DNA of 64,000 bases from an uncultured Tateyamaria sp. (lineage in GTDB: Bacteria; Pseudomonadota; Alphaproteobacteria; Rhodobacterales; Rhodobacteraceae). The notes beneath the pieces are model-generated. The model had not been told where the DNA came from and made no database searches. It saw only the letters and a list, made by a program, of their open reading frames with translations. Where the stretch lies: positions 23,834 to 87,833 of the forward strand of contig NZ_CANMBJ010000003.1 in NCBI RefSeq assembly GCF_947496075.1. Reading direction: 5' to 3'. Shown here in pieces: positions 1-9,982 of the stretch; position 1 is the first letter of the stretch; each line of letters starts with the position of its first letter. A program made the position numbers and the translations under genes.

Positions 1-1093
1 TATTTTGCACTCTGTCACGGGCACGATGGCGATTTCAGAGACGGGTTCTGTTCAGGCTGAGAAACTCGCGATTGACCAAATCAACGCACAAGGCGGCATC
101 CTGGGCCGCAAGATTGAGTATATTCAAGAAGATGGCGCATCTGACTGGCCGACATTTGCTGAGAAAGCCCGCAAATTGCTGGTCAACGACAAGGTCGCGT
201 CCGTTATGGGCTGCTGGACCTCCGCCAGCCGCAAGGCCGTCCTTCCCGTCTTCGAGCAGCATAACGGCTTCCTGTATTACCCGACCTTCTATGAAGGCCT
301 CGAAGAGAGCCCCAACGTCATCTACACCGGCCAAGAGGCCACACAGCAGATCATCGCGGGCCTTGACTGGGTCAACCAGACCAAGGGCGCGAAGAGCTTT
401 TATCTACTGGGGTCCGACTACATCTGGCCGCGCACCTCCAACAAGATCGCCCGCAAGCATATCGAAAACTTCATGGAAGGCTGCAAGGTCGTGGGCGAGG
501 AATACTACCCCCTCGGCCATACGCAGTTTAATTCCGTCATCAACAAGATCCGTTTGCGCAAGCCTGACGTGATCTACGCGATTGTCGTGGGCGGCTCGAA
601 CGTGGCCTTCTACAAGCAGCTGATCGCAGCGGGGATTGATCCGGCAGCAGAGAAGCCCATCGTTCTGACTATTTCCGTAACCGAGGACGAAATCCGCGGC
701 ATTGGCGGCGAGAACATCGAAGGCGCATATGCCTGCATGAAGTACTTCCAGTCGCTTGAGAATGAGAACAACCTCAAATTTGTGGAAGAATTCAAGAAGA
801 TGTGGGGCGATGACATCGTGATCGGCGATGTGACACAAGCTGCATATCTTGGCCCATGGCTGTGGAAAGCGGCTGTTGAAAAAGCCGGTAGCTTTGACGT
901 GGACAAGGTGCGCGAGGCGTCACCTGGCATCGAGATGACAACTGCGCCTGAGGGCTATGTGAAAGTGCATGAAAACCACCACCTGTGGTCGAAGACCCGC
1001 GTCGGACGCGCGCAGGCGGATGGCCAATATGAGGTTGTGTTCGAAACCGCAGAGCTGGTTGAGCCGGATCCGTTCCCGGAAGGCTACCAATAA
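1..1093 (+). CDS. urea/short-chain amide-type ABC transporter substrate-binding protein (5'-truncated by window start)
   Basis: Frame is open to the window edge (…ILHSVTGTMAISETGSVQAEKLAIDQINAQGG). UrtA/FmdD-like motifs MGCWTSASRKAVLPVFEQHNGFLYYPTFYEG. Followed by two permeases, two ATPases and formamidase. Confidence 0.9.
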   Translation, partial: ILHSVTGTMAISETGSVQAEKLAIDQINAQGGILGRKIEYIQEDGASDWPTFAEKARKLLVNDKVASVMGCWTSASRKAVLPVFEQHNGFLYYPTFYEGLEESPNVIYTGQEATQQIIAGLDWVNQTKGAKSFYLLGSDYIWPRTSNKIARKHIENFMEGCKVVGEEYYPLGHTQFNSVINKIRLRKPDVIYAIVVGGSNVAFYKQLIAAGIDPAAEKPIVLTISVTEDEIRGIGGENIEGAYACMKYFQSLENENNLKFVEEFKKMWGDDIVIGDVTQAAYLGPWLWKAAVEKAGSFDVDKVREASPGIEMTTAPEGYVKVHENHHLWSKTRVGRAQADGQYEVVFETAELVEPDPFPEGYQ

Positions 1094-1105
1094 GCCCCTG
1101 CTGAT

Positions 1106-1134
1106 GGACGACCCGGTGCCAAGTCGGGTCGTCC
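1106..1134 (+). terminator. perfect stem-loop GGACGACCCG-N9-CGGGTCGTCC between SBP and permease genes
   Basis: 10-bp perfect inverted repeat (1106-1115 / 1125-1134) directly after the SBP stop; no T-run follows, so mRNA-stabilising or attenuating rather than a classical terminator. Confidence 0.65.
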
Positions 1135-1177
1135 TATCTCACATCCATCACCTTTTGCCCTTTAGGAGCTGTCCGTT

Positions 1178-2104
1178 ATGTTTGCCGATTATTCTTGGCC
1201 AGAGCTTGGTGCGATCTTCGCAATGCAAGGCTTTGCTGGCCTGATCCTTTTCTCTGTCTTCGTGCTGATGGCGCTTGGTCTGGCAATTATTTTTGGCCAG
1301 ATGGGCGTCATTAACATGGCCCATGGGGAGTTCATGATCCTCGGCGCATATGTGACCTATCTTCTGTCGAATTTCTTTGCCGACTACGTACCGGCGCTTT
1401 TCAGCATTTACTTCTTTATCGCGATGTTTCTTGCCTTCATTGTCTCAGGTGCTCTTGGGCTGCTGGTCGAATGGGCGATGATCCGGCATCTTTACAAACG
1501 CCCGCTTGATACGCTTCTGGCGACTTGGGGCCTTAGCCTGATTTTGCAGCAGGTCTATCGCAGCGTCTTTGGCGCGCGGGAGGTGGGAGTCTCCATCCCT
1601 GATTGGATGATGGGGTCGCTGCCACTTACGGACCTGGTCGAAATCCCCATCAACGGCATCTTCGTGATGGTGCTGGCAGTTTGTATCTCGCTGGGCATCT
1701 ACTACCTGATGTTCCGATCCAACTGGGGCAAGCAGGTGCGTGCAATCAACCAGAACCGGGTGATGGCCGGGGCGGTGGGCATCAACACCGAATGGACCGA
1801 CCGGCTGACATTCGGCATCGGTTGCGGCGTCGCTGGCGTCGCGGGCTCCGCCTTCACGATGATTGGCTCCACAGGGCCCACGGCTGGGCAGCTCTATATC
1901 GTCGACACATTCCTAGTGGTTGTCTTCGGCGGTGCCGCTTCGCTTCTGGGCACGATTGCCTCGGCTTTCTCGATCTCTCAAGCGCAGTCGATCATGGAGT
2001 TCTTCCTGTCCGGCTCGATGGCGAAGGTTCTGACGCTGCTCGTCGTAGTCGGCATCCTGATGATCCGCCCGCAAGGCCTGTTTGCCATGAAACTGCGTAA
2101 GTAA
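1178..2104 (+). CDS. branched-chain/urea-type ABC transporter permease (UrtB/FmdE-like)
   Basis: Hydrophobic LivH-type protein, GLAIIFGQMGVINMAHGEFMILGAY motif. Confidence 0.9.
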   Translation: MFADYSWPELGAIFAMQGFAGLILFSVFVLMALGLAIIFGQMGVINMAHGEFMILGAYVTYLLSNFFADYVPALFSIYFFIAMFLAFIVSGALGLLVEWAMIRHLYKRPLDTLLATWGLSLILQQVYRSVFGAREVGVSIPDWMMGSLPLTDLVEIPINGIFVMVLAVCISLGIYYLMFRSNWGKQVRAINQNRVMAGAVGINTEWTDRLTFGIGCGVAGVAGSAFTMIGSTGPTAGQLYIVDTFLVVVFGGAASLLGTIASAFSISQAQSIMEFFLSGSMAKVLTLLVVVGILMIRPQGLFAMKLRK

Positions 2105-2117
2105 GAGGCCGGCTCAG

Positions 2118-3248
2118 ATGACACGTTCTTCTTTCATGTCCCGTAAAGAGCTGATCGGCTTTCTGATCTTGGCTGCGGTGATTTTCCTTCTGCTGCCGGC
2201 CATGCTCGATAGCTTCCGTCTCAATCTCTTTGGCAAATACCTCACTTACGCCTTCGTAGCGGTCGGGCTGGCGCTGTGTTGGGGCGCAGGGGGCATCCTG
2301 AGCCTCGGCCAAGGCGTCTTTTTCGGGCTCGGTGGCTACTGCATGGCGATGTTTCTCAAGCTCGAAGCCTCGACGCCCGAAAACACCGCAATCCAGTCCA
2401 CCCCGGGTATCCCCGATTTCATGGATTGGAACCAGCTGACTGAGCTGCCGGTTTGGTGGCAACCCTTCTACAGCTTGCCGCTGGCACTTTTGGCGGTTGT
2501 TGCAGTGCCAGTGCTCTTCGCCTTCATCATCGGCTTTGCAATGTTCACGCGCCGCGTTGGCGGGGTCTATTTCGCCATCATTACGCAAGCCTTTGCCGCG
2601 ATCCTGACGATCCTGATCATTGGGCAGCAAGGCTACACAGGCGGCGTGAACGGGATCACCGACCTGCGGACCTTGCTGGGCTGGGACATTCGCACCGATG
2701 AGGCCAAGACAACGCTTTACTTCGTCAACGGTGTGCTACTTTTCGCGGTGCTGCTGATCGCGCAATATGTACGTAAGTCCAAGCTGGGGCGGTTGCTGAT
2801 TGCGATGCGTGATCAGGAGGATCGCGTACGCTTCTCAGGCTATAACGTGGCCAATTTCAAGATCTTCATTTTCTGCCTCGGCGCCGCCTTTGCAGGGATT
2901 GGCGGGGCCATGTTCACGCTGCAGGTGGGCTTCATGTCGCCGACGCTCGTGGGGATCGTTCCGTCGATTGAGATGGTGATCTTTTGCGCTGTCGGGGGGC
3001 GTTTGTCGATCCTTGGCGCCGTTTACGGCGCGCTCCTGGTCAACTGGGCCAAAACCTCGTTCTCCGAGGCCTTCCCCGAGCTTTGGCTCCTTGGCCTGGG
3101 CGGGCTGTTCATCGCGGTGGTGATGTTCTTCCCGAACGGCTTGGCCGGGCTGTGGTCCGAAAAGATCGAGCCGCGCCTGATGAAGCGGTTCCAACGCCCC
3201 GGGACTGACACCCTAAAACCCGTCGCCGAACGCGCACCAGCGGAGTAA
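2118..3248 (+). CDS. branched-chain/urea-type ABC transporter permease (UrtC-like)
   Basis: LivM-type permease, GAGGILSLGQGVFFGLGGYCMAMFL; operon position. Confidence 0.9.
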   Translation: MTRSSFMSRKELIGFLILAAVIFLLLPAMLDSFRLNLFGKYLTYAFVAVGLALCWGAGGILSLGQGVFFGLGGYCMAMFLKLEASTPENTAIQSTPGIPDFMDWNQLTELPVWWQPFYSLPLALLAVVAVPVLFAFIIGFAMFTRRVGGVYFAIITQAFAAILTILIIGQQGYTGGVNGITDLRTLLGWDIRTDEAKTTLYFVNGVLLFAVLLIAQYVRKSKLGRLLIAMRDQEDRVRFSGYNVANFKIFIFCLGAAFAGIGGAMFTLQVGFMSPTLVGIVPSIEMVIFCAVGGRLSILGAVYGALLVNWAKTSFSEAFPELWLLGLGGLFIAVVMFFPNGLAGLWSEKIEPRLMKRFQRPGTDTLKPVAERAPAE

Positions 3249-3251
3249 CCT

Positions 3252-3992
3252 ATGTCCGAGCAAATGATAATTGAGGTCGAGGACCTCACCGTTTCCTTCG
3301 ATGGATTCAAGGCGGTCGACTCGCTCAACCTTTATGTCGAGAAAAACGCCTGCCATGTCATCATTGGCCCCAATGGCGCAGGCAAAACCACGGTGCTGGA
3401 CCTGATCTGTGGACGCACCAAAGCCACAGGCGGCAGCGTGAAGTTCAAAAACAAAGAACTTCTGTCCATGCGCGAGGACCAGATCGTGCATGCGGGCGTT
3501 GGGCGAAAGTTCCAAACCCCCAGCGTCTATGAGGACCTTACCGTCTCCGAAAACCTGGAGCTGAGCTATCCCAAGGGCCACAGTGTCTTTGGTGCGCTGA
3601 TGTTCCGGCGTGACGACCCTGTGCAAACCCGCATTCGCGAGATTGCAGAGACGATCTTCCTTGAAGATCAGCTTGATGAGAAAGCCGCCTTCCTCAGCCA
3701 TGGCCAAAAGCAATGGTTGGAGATCGGGATGCTGCTGATCCAGGACCCGGAATTGTTGATGCTGGACGAGCCGGTCGCCGGTATGTCGGTGGCCGAACGC
3801 AAGAAAACGGCGGAGCTTCTGAACCGCATCATCCAGGACCGCTCCGTCATCGTGATTGAACATGACATGGGCTTTGTGGCCGATATCGCCACCCGCGTCA
3901 CTGTTTTGCATCAAGGCAAAACGCTCAGCGAAGGCTCAATGGAGCGGGTGCAGAACGATCCCAAAGTCGTCGAAGTCTATCTGGGCCACTAA
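3252..3992 (+). CDS. ABC transporter ATP-binding protein (UrtD-like)
   Basis: Walker A GPNGAGKTT, signature LSHGQKQWLEIG, Walker B LLMLDEPVAGM. Confidence 0.92.
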   Translation: MSEQMIIEVEDLTVSFDGFKAVDSLNLYVEKNACHVIIGPNGAGKTTVLDLICGRTKATGGSVKFKNKELLSMREDQIVHAGVGRKFQTPSVYEDLTVSENLELSYPKGHSVFGALMFRRDDPVQTRIREIAETIFLEDQLDEKAAFLSHGQKQWLEIGMLLIQDPELLMLDEPVAGMSVAERKKTAELLNRIIQDRSVIVIEHDMGFVADIATRVTVLHQGKTLSEGSMERVQNDPKVVEVYLGH

Positions 3993-4003
3993 GGAGAGCC
4001 GCT

Positions 4004-4693
4004 ATGCTGAATGTTCAATCCCTGCGTGCCTCTTACGGCGAAAGCGAGGTGCTTCATGGCCTCGATCTTGATGTGAAGCCCGGCGAGATTGTCGCTATAT
4101 TGGGCCGCAACGGTATGGGAAAAACAACGCTGATGAAAACGCTCATGGGCATCATGCCCGAGCGTGGCGGAGAGGTCCGGGTTGGTGATACCGCTTTGAC
4201 GGGTCTCAAATCCCACCAACGTGTCGCCAACGGGATCGCCTATGTGCCGCAGGGCCGGATGATTTTCTCGGCAATGACGGTGAAAGAGAATGTCGAGACC
4301 GGCCTGACGGTCACCGGGCAGAAAACCGTGCCTGATGATATCTATGAGCTGTTCCCTGTGCTGTTGGAAATGAAGAACCGGCGCGGCGGCAACCTGTCAG
4401 GTGGACAACAACAACAGTTGGCCATCGCCCGCGCGCTGGCATCAAACCCGAAGGTTCTTTTGCTCGATGAGCCGACAGAAGGCATTCAGCCGTCGATCAT
4501 TCGGGAAATGGCTCGCACCTTGCGCAAAATCCGCGACCAAAAGGGTTTGAGCATCATTGTCTCAGAGCAAGTGCTTAGCTTCGCGCTGGACGTGGCGGAC
4601 CGGGTCATGGTGATCGAAAACGGCCGCTTCGTTCATGACAGCCCGCGCGACAGCGTCGACGAGGCCAAAGTCACAAAATTCCTATCCGTATAA
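4004..4693 (+). CDS. ABC transporter ATP-binding protein (UrtE-like)
   Basis: Walker [39 protein letters not shown]. Confidence 0.92.
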   Translation: MLNVQSLRASYGESEVLHGLDLDVKPGEIVAILGRNGMGKTTLMKTLMGIMPERGGEVRVGDTALTGLKSHQRVANGIAYVPQGRMIFSAMTVKENVETGLTVTGQKTVPDDIYELFPVLLEMKNRRGGNLSGGQQQQLAIARALASNPKVLLLDEPTEGIQPSIIREMARTLRKIRDQKGLSIIVSEQVLSFALDVADRVMVIENGRFVHDSPRDSVDEAKVTKFLSV

Positions 4694-4715
4694 CCAACTC
4701 AAGGAGGAGCCAGAT

Positions 4716-5945
4716 ATGGCTGACACATTGATCTCGGTGGACTTGTCCGAGAGCCCCCACACCAACAAGAACATCCACAACCGGTGGCACCCCGACATCC
4801 CGATTAATGTCTGGGTCGAGCCCGGCGACGATTTCAAGATCGAGACCTATGACTGGACCGGCGGGCAGATCAAAAACGATGATGACGCGTCTGACGTGCG
4901 CGATGTGGAGTTGGAGCAGGTGCACTACCTGTCGGGCCCAATCGGGGTGAAAGGTGCGGAGCCGGGTGACCTGATGGTCGTCGAAATCCTTGATATTGGT
5001 GCCAAGGAAGACATGCTTTGGGGCTTTAACGGCTTCTTTTCCAAAAAAAATGGCGGCGGCTTCCTGACCGAGCATTTCCCAGAGGCACAGAAATCCATCT
5101 GGGACATCGACGGCATGTTCACCAAGTCGCGCCACGTGCCCGGCGTGAAATATGCAGGGCTTATTCATCCCGGGCTGATCGGATGTCTGCCAGATCGCAA
5201 AATGCTCGATATGTGGAACACGCGGGAGACCAAGTTGGTGAACACCGACCCGGAGCGTGTCCCACCACTGGCCGCCTTGCCCAACACGCAAAGCGCGCAT
5301 ATGGGCGCCATGAAGGGCGAAGAACGTGACGCCGCTGCTGCTGAGGCAGCGCGCACCGTGCCTCCCCGCGAGCATGGCGGTAACTGCGACATCAAAGACC
5401 TGAGCCGCGGTGCGGTGTGTTACTTCCCTGTATATGTTGACGGCGGCGGTCTCTCGATGGGCGACCTGCATTTCAGCCAGGGCGACGGGGAGATCACCTT
5501 CTGTGGCGCAATCGAGATGGCAGGTTGGCTGCACATCAAGGTGACGCTGATCAAGGAAGGGATGACAAAATATGCGATCCGCAATCCCATCTTCAAGCCA
5601 TCTCCAATTACGCCCAAATACGATGACTACCTCATTTTCGAAGGCATTTCGGTCGATGAAAGCGGAGAGCAGCATTACCTCGATGTCCACGTGGCCTATC
5701 GTCAGGCCTGCCTGAATGCGATCGAGTATCTCAAGAAATTCGGCTACTCGGGCGCACAGGCTTACGCGATTTTGGGAACGGCACCCGTACAAGGGCACAT
5801 CTCCGGTGTTGTGGATATTCCAAATGCATGTGCGACGCTCTGGCTGCCCAATGACATTTTTGAGTGGGATATGATGCCCAATGCGACCGGACCAAGTACC
5901 TATCTCGACGGTTCTGTCGACATACCTTTGGCCCCGGACTTGTAG
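4716..5945 (+). CDS. fmdA: formamidase (acetamidase/formamidase family)
   Basis: ATG at 4716 after AAGGAGGAG RBS; NRWHPDIPINVWVEPGDDFKIETYDWTGGQI and GGNCDIKDLSRG motifs typical of FmdA. The listed ORF start at 4635 is too early. Confidence 0.93.
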   Translation: MADTLISVDLSESPHTNKNIHNRWHPDIPINVWVEPGDDFKIETYDWTGGQIKNDDDASDVRDVELEQVHYLSGPIGVKGAEPGDLMVVEILDIGAKEDMLWGFNGFFSKKNGGGFLTEHFPEAQKSIWDIDGMFTKSRHVPGVKYAGLIHPGLIGCLPDRKMLDMWNTRETKLVNTDPERVPPLAALPNTQSAHMGAMKGEERDAAAAEAARTVPPREHGGNCDIKDLSRGAVCYFPVYVDGGGLSMGDLHFSQGDGEITFCGAIEMAGWLHIKVTLIKEGMTKYAIRNPIFKPSPITPKYDDYLIFEGISVDESGEQHYLDVHVAYRQACLNAIEYLKKFGYSGAQAYAILGTAPVQGHISGVVDIPNACATLWLPNDIFEWDMMPNATGPSTYLDGSVDIPLAPDL

Positions 5946-6045
5946 AACTACCTCAGTCCGGCCCTGTTTCTCGCGCCGAAGCGGCAATCGGGGAAGAGTG
6001 GGGCCGGGCGCCTGATCCATCTGCCACCAAGAAAGAGGAGCAGAA

Positions 6046-6375
6046 ATGCCCGTCTATGAATATAATTGTGCCGATTGCGGCGTGTTTGAAGAGATGATGC
6101 CGATGAGCCGGTTTGCCGATCCCTGCGATTGCCCGGCCTGCGGCACCAAGGCGCCACGTATCTTGCTGACGGTTCCGCGCCTTGCGGCCATCTCCAGCAC
6201 CGCGCGCCATGCGCATGAAACCAATGAGCGCTCCGCCGATAGTCCCAAGCGCAGCAGTCACGGACCCAATTGCGGGTGCTGCGGCGGGGCCACGAAAAAG
6301 CCAAGCAAGACGCTGCACCACCCGAATGGGTCAAAAAGCTTTCCGACGAAACGGCCTTGGATGATTTCTCACTGA
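6046..6375 (+). CDS. fmdB: FmdB-family zinc ribbon protein
   Basis: MPVYEYNCADCGVFEEMMPMSRF…CDCPACG; adjacent to fmdA. Confidence 0.85.
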   Translation: MPVYEYNCADCGVFEEMMPMSRFADPCDCPACGTKAPRILLTVPRLAAISSTARHAHETNERSADSPKRSSHGPNCGCCGGATKKPSKTLHHPNGSKSFPTKRPWMISH

Positions 6376-6793
6376 AGCTCCGGTCGCAACCTATCGGGAA
6401 TCAAATAAAGTAGTTGTGGAACGATACATATCGGTGTCCGCCCCTTCTTACGACTGCGTTGAACCGCAGTTTAGTCATGCCGCTCCGCGGCGAAATGATC
6501 GCGGCTGGATGTCTCCTTTGGGCCGCTCGTATCGCCACCCGAAGCCAAGACTAAGCAGATTCTGCGCCGCATCCGATGAACGCCAGGAGCCCATAAGAGA
6601 CCAAAAGATTCTTCGCGGCGCACGCTCGCAGAACGGACAATTCAGCACCCGCGCAAGTACAGGCGTGGCACTGCGGCGTTGCGACTGGACATTCCTACAA
6701 ATTGCACCCGGGTAGAACGGCTTCCGATTAGTTGGAAGGACGAAGATAGCTGTAACTTCGACAGCATTGATGAGTGTTATCTATTGCGTAAGG

Positions 6794-7417
6794 TCACTTT
6801 TTGTCTGCAAACAGCAGTTTCAGATACGTACGAAACAGCATGATCTGCTCAGAGGCGTTGTTGTGCTCGCGAAGGGCGCGTTGCAGGACCAAGCCGCCTT
6901 CTACTACGCCGGACACCATATCGCCGAGAGCGTCCATGTTGACAGCCTCACGGGGCTCATAGACTTGCGCAATCTCCTCAAACATCCCCCGGAACCGCTT
7001 GCGCCAACCAAGGATAGCCTGCCGGTTCAGATCGCGCACGCCCTCATCAAACAAGCGATCCTGATAGGCTGTTGAAGCAATTACGCAGCCGGGATGCCCT
7101 GTAGGCATCTCTTCAAGCATCTCGGCCAAAAGCTTCAAACCTATGAGCATGCAATGAAGTGGGTCATCGTTGAGTTCGCGGGCGCGCGCAAAGAGATCAT
7201 CATAGAGCGTGTTTTCGGCATCAATGTAGCGTTCCAGCATTGCCCGGGCCAATGCGTTCTTGTCTTTGAAATGATAAAAGAACCCGCCACGTGAGATTTC
7301 GGCCCCGGCCACGATCTCTTCGATTGACGTGGCCTCAAACCCTTTTTCGAGAACCGCCGCCTCCGCAATGTTGAGGATTCGGCTGCGTGTATCAACTTTT
7401 TGATCCATTGATCCCAT
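6794..7417 (-). CDS. TetR/AcrR family transcriptional regulator
   Basis: N-terminal HTH: RSRILNIAEAAVLEKGFEATSIEEIVAGAEISRGGFFYHFKDKNAL. Confidence 0.92.
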   Translation of the reverse strand: MGSMDQKVDTRSRILNIAEAAVLEKGFEATSIEEIVAGAEISRGGFFYHFKDKNALARAMLERYIDAENTLYDDLFARARELNDDPLHCMLIGLKLLAEMLEEMPTGHPGCVIASTAYQDRLFDEGVRDLNRQAILGWRKRFRGMFEEIAQVYEPREAVNMDALGDMVSGVVEGGLVLQRALREHNNASEQIMLFRTYLKLLFADKK

Positions 7418-7421
7418 CCCG

Positions 7422-7440
7422 ACTGTACTGCGAGTCCAGT
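7422..7440. promoter_or_regulatory. candidate TetR operator ACTGTACT-GCG-AGTCCAGT
   Basis: Near-perfect inverted repeat (ACTGnACT/AGTnCAGT, 3-bp spacer) immediately upstream of the divergent TetR gene. Confidence 0.5.
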
Positions 7441-7596
7441 TGACCCCTTTTCCATGGCCCGACGCCGATCATGGCGCTGCTTTTACCGCTGAAAATAAGG
7501 GCAAAAACAGTTTCAGACAACCGTACCACGCGGCAACTATCGGCCCGATACAGCCTCAGGCTAGTCCTTTTGCATCAACTGCAAAGGAAGACCTCA

Positions 7597-8541
7597 ATGC
7601 GTATTCAAGAATTGACCAATGCCAAACGTTTCTTTCTCTCCGACGGAGGGCTTGAGACATACATGATCTTTGAAAAGGGATATGATCTTCCTTGTTTCTC
7701 AGCAGCAGTGTTGCTCGACTGCGAACCGGGACGTCGCGACCTAACGGAGTACTTTGAGCGCTTCATCAGCATTGCGCGCCAATCCAATCGTGGCTTTATT
7801 CTGGACGCACCAACGTGGCGCGCCGGAACAGCTTGGGCCGGTCCATTGGGACAGACCCTTTTGGAGGTCATTGAGACGAACAAGCGTGCCGTTGCCTTTG
7901 TCTCTGACGTCCGTGACCAACAAGAAACTTCGAGCTCTCCGATCCTGATCAACGGTCTGGTCGGCCCAGCGGGCGATGCTTACGCACCCGATACAATGCT
8001 CGCCCCTCAAGACGCGTTGCTTATCCACGCCCCGCAAGTCCATGCCCTGGGCAAGGCAGGCGTGGATATGATCAGCGCAATGACGCTGACCCATGCCGGT
8101 GAGGCCATCGGAATTGTTCAGGCTGCCAAGGAAATCGACATCCCAGTCGTGATTGCCTTCACCTTGGAAACTGATGGATGTCTTCCGTCCGGTCAGTCGT
8201 TGGGCGACGCCATTGCCGAGGTCGATGCGGCAACCAACGGCGGCCCGATCTACTACATGATCAACTGTGCCCATCCGGATCACTTCCGAGATGTGATTGA
8301 CACGTCTGAGGCATGGACGCTGCGCATTGGCGGTCTTCGCTCCAATGCTTCGCGGATGAGCCATGCCGAGCTGGACGAGGCCGAGGTATTGGATGCCGGT
8401 GATCCGGTCGAGCTTGGTCAACTCAGCGCGGAGCTTATTGCGCTCCTCCCGAACATCCGTGTGATTGGTGGCTGTTGTGGCACTGATCATCGGCATGTGG
8501 GCTGCATTGCCGGGCACGATCACGCCCGCTCGGCAGCTTAA
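7597..8541 (+). CDS. homocysteine S-methyltransferase family protein
   Basis: FFLSDGGLETYMIF N-terminus, INCAHPDHF, GGCCGTDHRHV zinc motif; ATG at 7597 in frame with the listed ORF. Confidence 0.88.
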   Translation: MRIQELTNAKRFFLSDGGLETYMIFEKGYDLPCFSAAVLLDCEPGRRDLTEYFERFISIARQSNRGFILDAPTWRAGTAWAGPLGQTLLEVIETNKRAVAFVSDVRDQQETSSSPILINGLVGPAGDAYAPDTMLAPQDALLIHAPQVHALGKAGVDMISAMTLTHAGEAIGIVQAAKEIDIPVVIAFTLETDGCLPSGQSLGDAIAEVDAATNGGPIYYMINCAHPDHFRDVIDTSEAWTLRIGGLRSNASRMSHAELDEAEVLDAGDPVELGQLSAELIALLPNIRVIGGCCGTDHRHVGCIAGHDHARSAA

Positions 8542-8585
8542 TGTCTAACCACTCCCAATAACTTCTCCCTGAAAGGACAACTTCT

Positions 8586-9251
8586 ATGCTGAAAACACTT
8601 ATTTTTTCCTCTGCCCTGATCTTATCAATGAGCAGCTTAGTACAAGCGGACGCCCCGACTGCATTTGACGTGGCCGAAGATCATACCCGGATCCATATGG
8701 CGGCAGCGCCCGTCCACGAAAACGGGATGCCCGCGCACGGCAACGCTTTCGTCAGCCAGGGTTACATTTACCCCGAAGGCACACTTGCCGATGGTATTGT
8801 CGGCGTTCTCGAAGACGGCAACCCCGCTTTCCCAGATCTGGTTTTGGGCACGTGGACTTGCGATGGCTACTTTGTAGGCGAAGGCGGGAACGCGACGACA
8901 GGTGTGTGGGTCATCAGTCGGCAAGTCTTTGCCTTTGATGACGGCGCAACAATCATTACGCAAGGCTCTGAAATCGCAGATATCGGCAAGGCCAACCTGC
9001 GCCCCGTGACTGGCGCAACCGGCCCATACGCTGAATTTGATGGCGGTCTGATCCAGACCACGTTGGGCTTCAACGATTTCTGGGGTCTGAGCGCGACCTA
9101 CACGTTTGAAGATCACCCGATGGACAAAGAAAAAGCCCAAGACGCTTCTTACTATGGCCATAACCCCATCGATGAAGATGACCATCTCGAATGGGACTCC
9201 GGCGTGCCTGTCGGCCCGGTCTTTGATGCCGGTGTCATCCCGTCGATCTAA
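8586..9251 (+). CDS. secreted protein with allene-oxide-cyclase-barrel/dirigent-like domain
   Basis: Signal peptide MLKTLIFSSALILSMSSLVQA; GVWVISRQVFAFDDGATIITQG…RPVTGATGPYAEFDGG pattern. Confidence 0.6.
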   Translation: MLKTLIFSSALILSMSSLVQADAPTAFDVAEDHTRIHMAAAPVHENGMPAHGNAFVSQGYIYPEGTLADGIVGVLEDGNPAFPDLVLGTWTCDGYFVGEGGNATTGVWVISRQVFAFDDGATIITQGSEIADIGKANLRPVTGATGPYAEFDGGLIQTTLGFNDFWGLSATYTFEDHPMDKEKAQDASYYGHNPIDEDDHLEWDSGVPVGPVFDAGVIPSI

Positions 9252-9262
9252 GGCCTGACGCT

Positions 9263-9294
9263 TGCGGTCGGGGCCGTTTCTCACCCCGACCGCA
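9263..9294. terminator. stem-loop TGCGGTCGGGG-N10-CCCCGACCGCA
   Basis: 11-bp perfect inverted repeat between 8586-9251 and the next gene. Confidence 0.6.
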
Positions 9295-9322
9295 CCCAGC
9301 TATCCTCGAAAGGACCCTTAAA

Positions 9323-9934
9323 ATGAACATTCAAACGACTTCTCTGATCCGCCAGGCAGATGCCTCTGATGCAGAAAGTCTGGCGAGGCTGATCAACCTC
9401 GCGGGTGAAGGCATCCCCAATTGGCTGTGGGCACGCGCTTGCGTCGAAGGACAAACGCCGCTGGAAATCGGCATCGAGCGGGCCAAGCGCACACAGGGCG
9501 GCTTCTCTTACACAAATGCATTGGTCGCAGATCGGTACGGCTATCCCATTGGCATGGTTCTGAGTTATGCGATTACCGCAGCGCCCGCTGAAAATCCCGA
9601 CGATTTGCCTGCACCAATTGCCCCATTTGTCGCGTTGGAAAAACTGTCGGTCGATACTTGGTTTGTGAATGCTCTGGCTGTGTTTGCCGAGGGGCAAAAT
9701 CGCGGCATTGGTTCGCAACTTCTTACGACAGCAGAAGAGTTGGCGCAGGCAAACGGCTTCCGGGAAATGAGCATTCAGGTCTACAGCCAGAACAAGGGAG
9801 CAGTTCAGCTCTATGAGAGGCTTGGATATCAGCTTGTGGCACGTGAACCCGTGCGTTTGCACCCGTGTCCGCCGTATTACACAGGCGATGTTCTGCTGCT
9901 CATCAAGAAGCTCAAGAACCGCCCGAAATCTTGA
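9323..9934 (+). CDS. GNAT family N-acetyltransferase
   Basis: ALAVFAEGQNRGIGSQLLTTAEELAQ…VYSQNKGAVQLYERLGYQ acetyl-CoA binding motifs. Confidence 0.88.
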   Translation: MNIQTTSLIRQADASDAESLARLINLAGEGIPNWLWARACVEGQTPLEIGIERAKRTQGGFSYTNALVADRYGYPIGMVLSYAITAAPAENPDDLPAPIAPFVALEKLSVDTWFVNALAVFAEGQNRGIGSQLLTTAEELAQANGFREMSIQVYSQNKGAVQLYERLGYQLVAREPVRLHPCPPYYTGDVLLLIKKLKNRPKS

Positions 9935-9982
9935 GCATCGCGCTCAACAAACTGCACTAGTCCCCAAATTTGGAGATTTCCC

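Noticed and set aside
4671-6020. 449-aa minus-strand ORF
   Set aside because: Shadow of fmdA; His/Arg-rich translation with no recognisable motif.
6416-6715. 99-aa + strand ORF
   Set aside because: Composition non-coding; overlaps a partial copy of the dispersed intergenic repeat.
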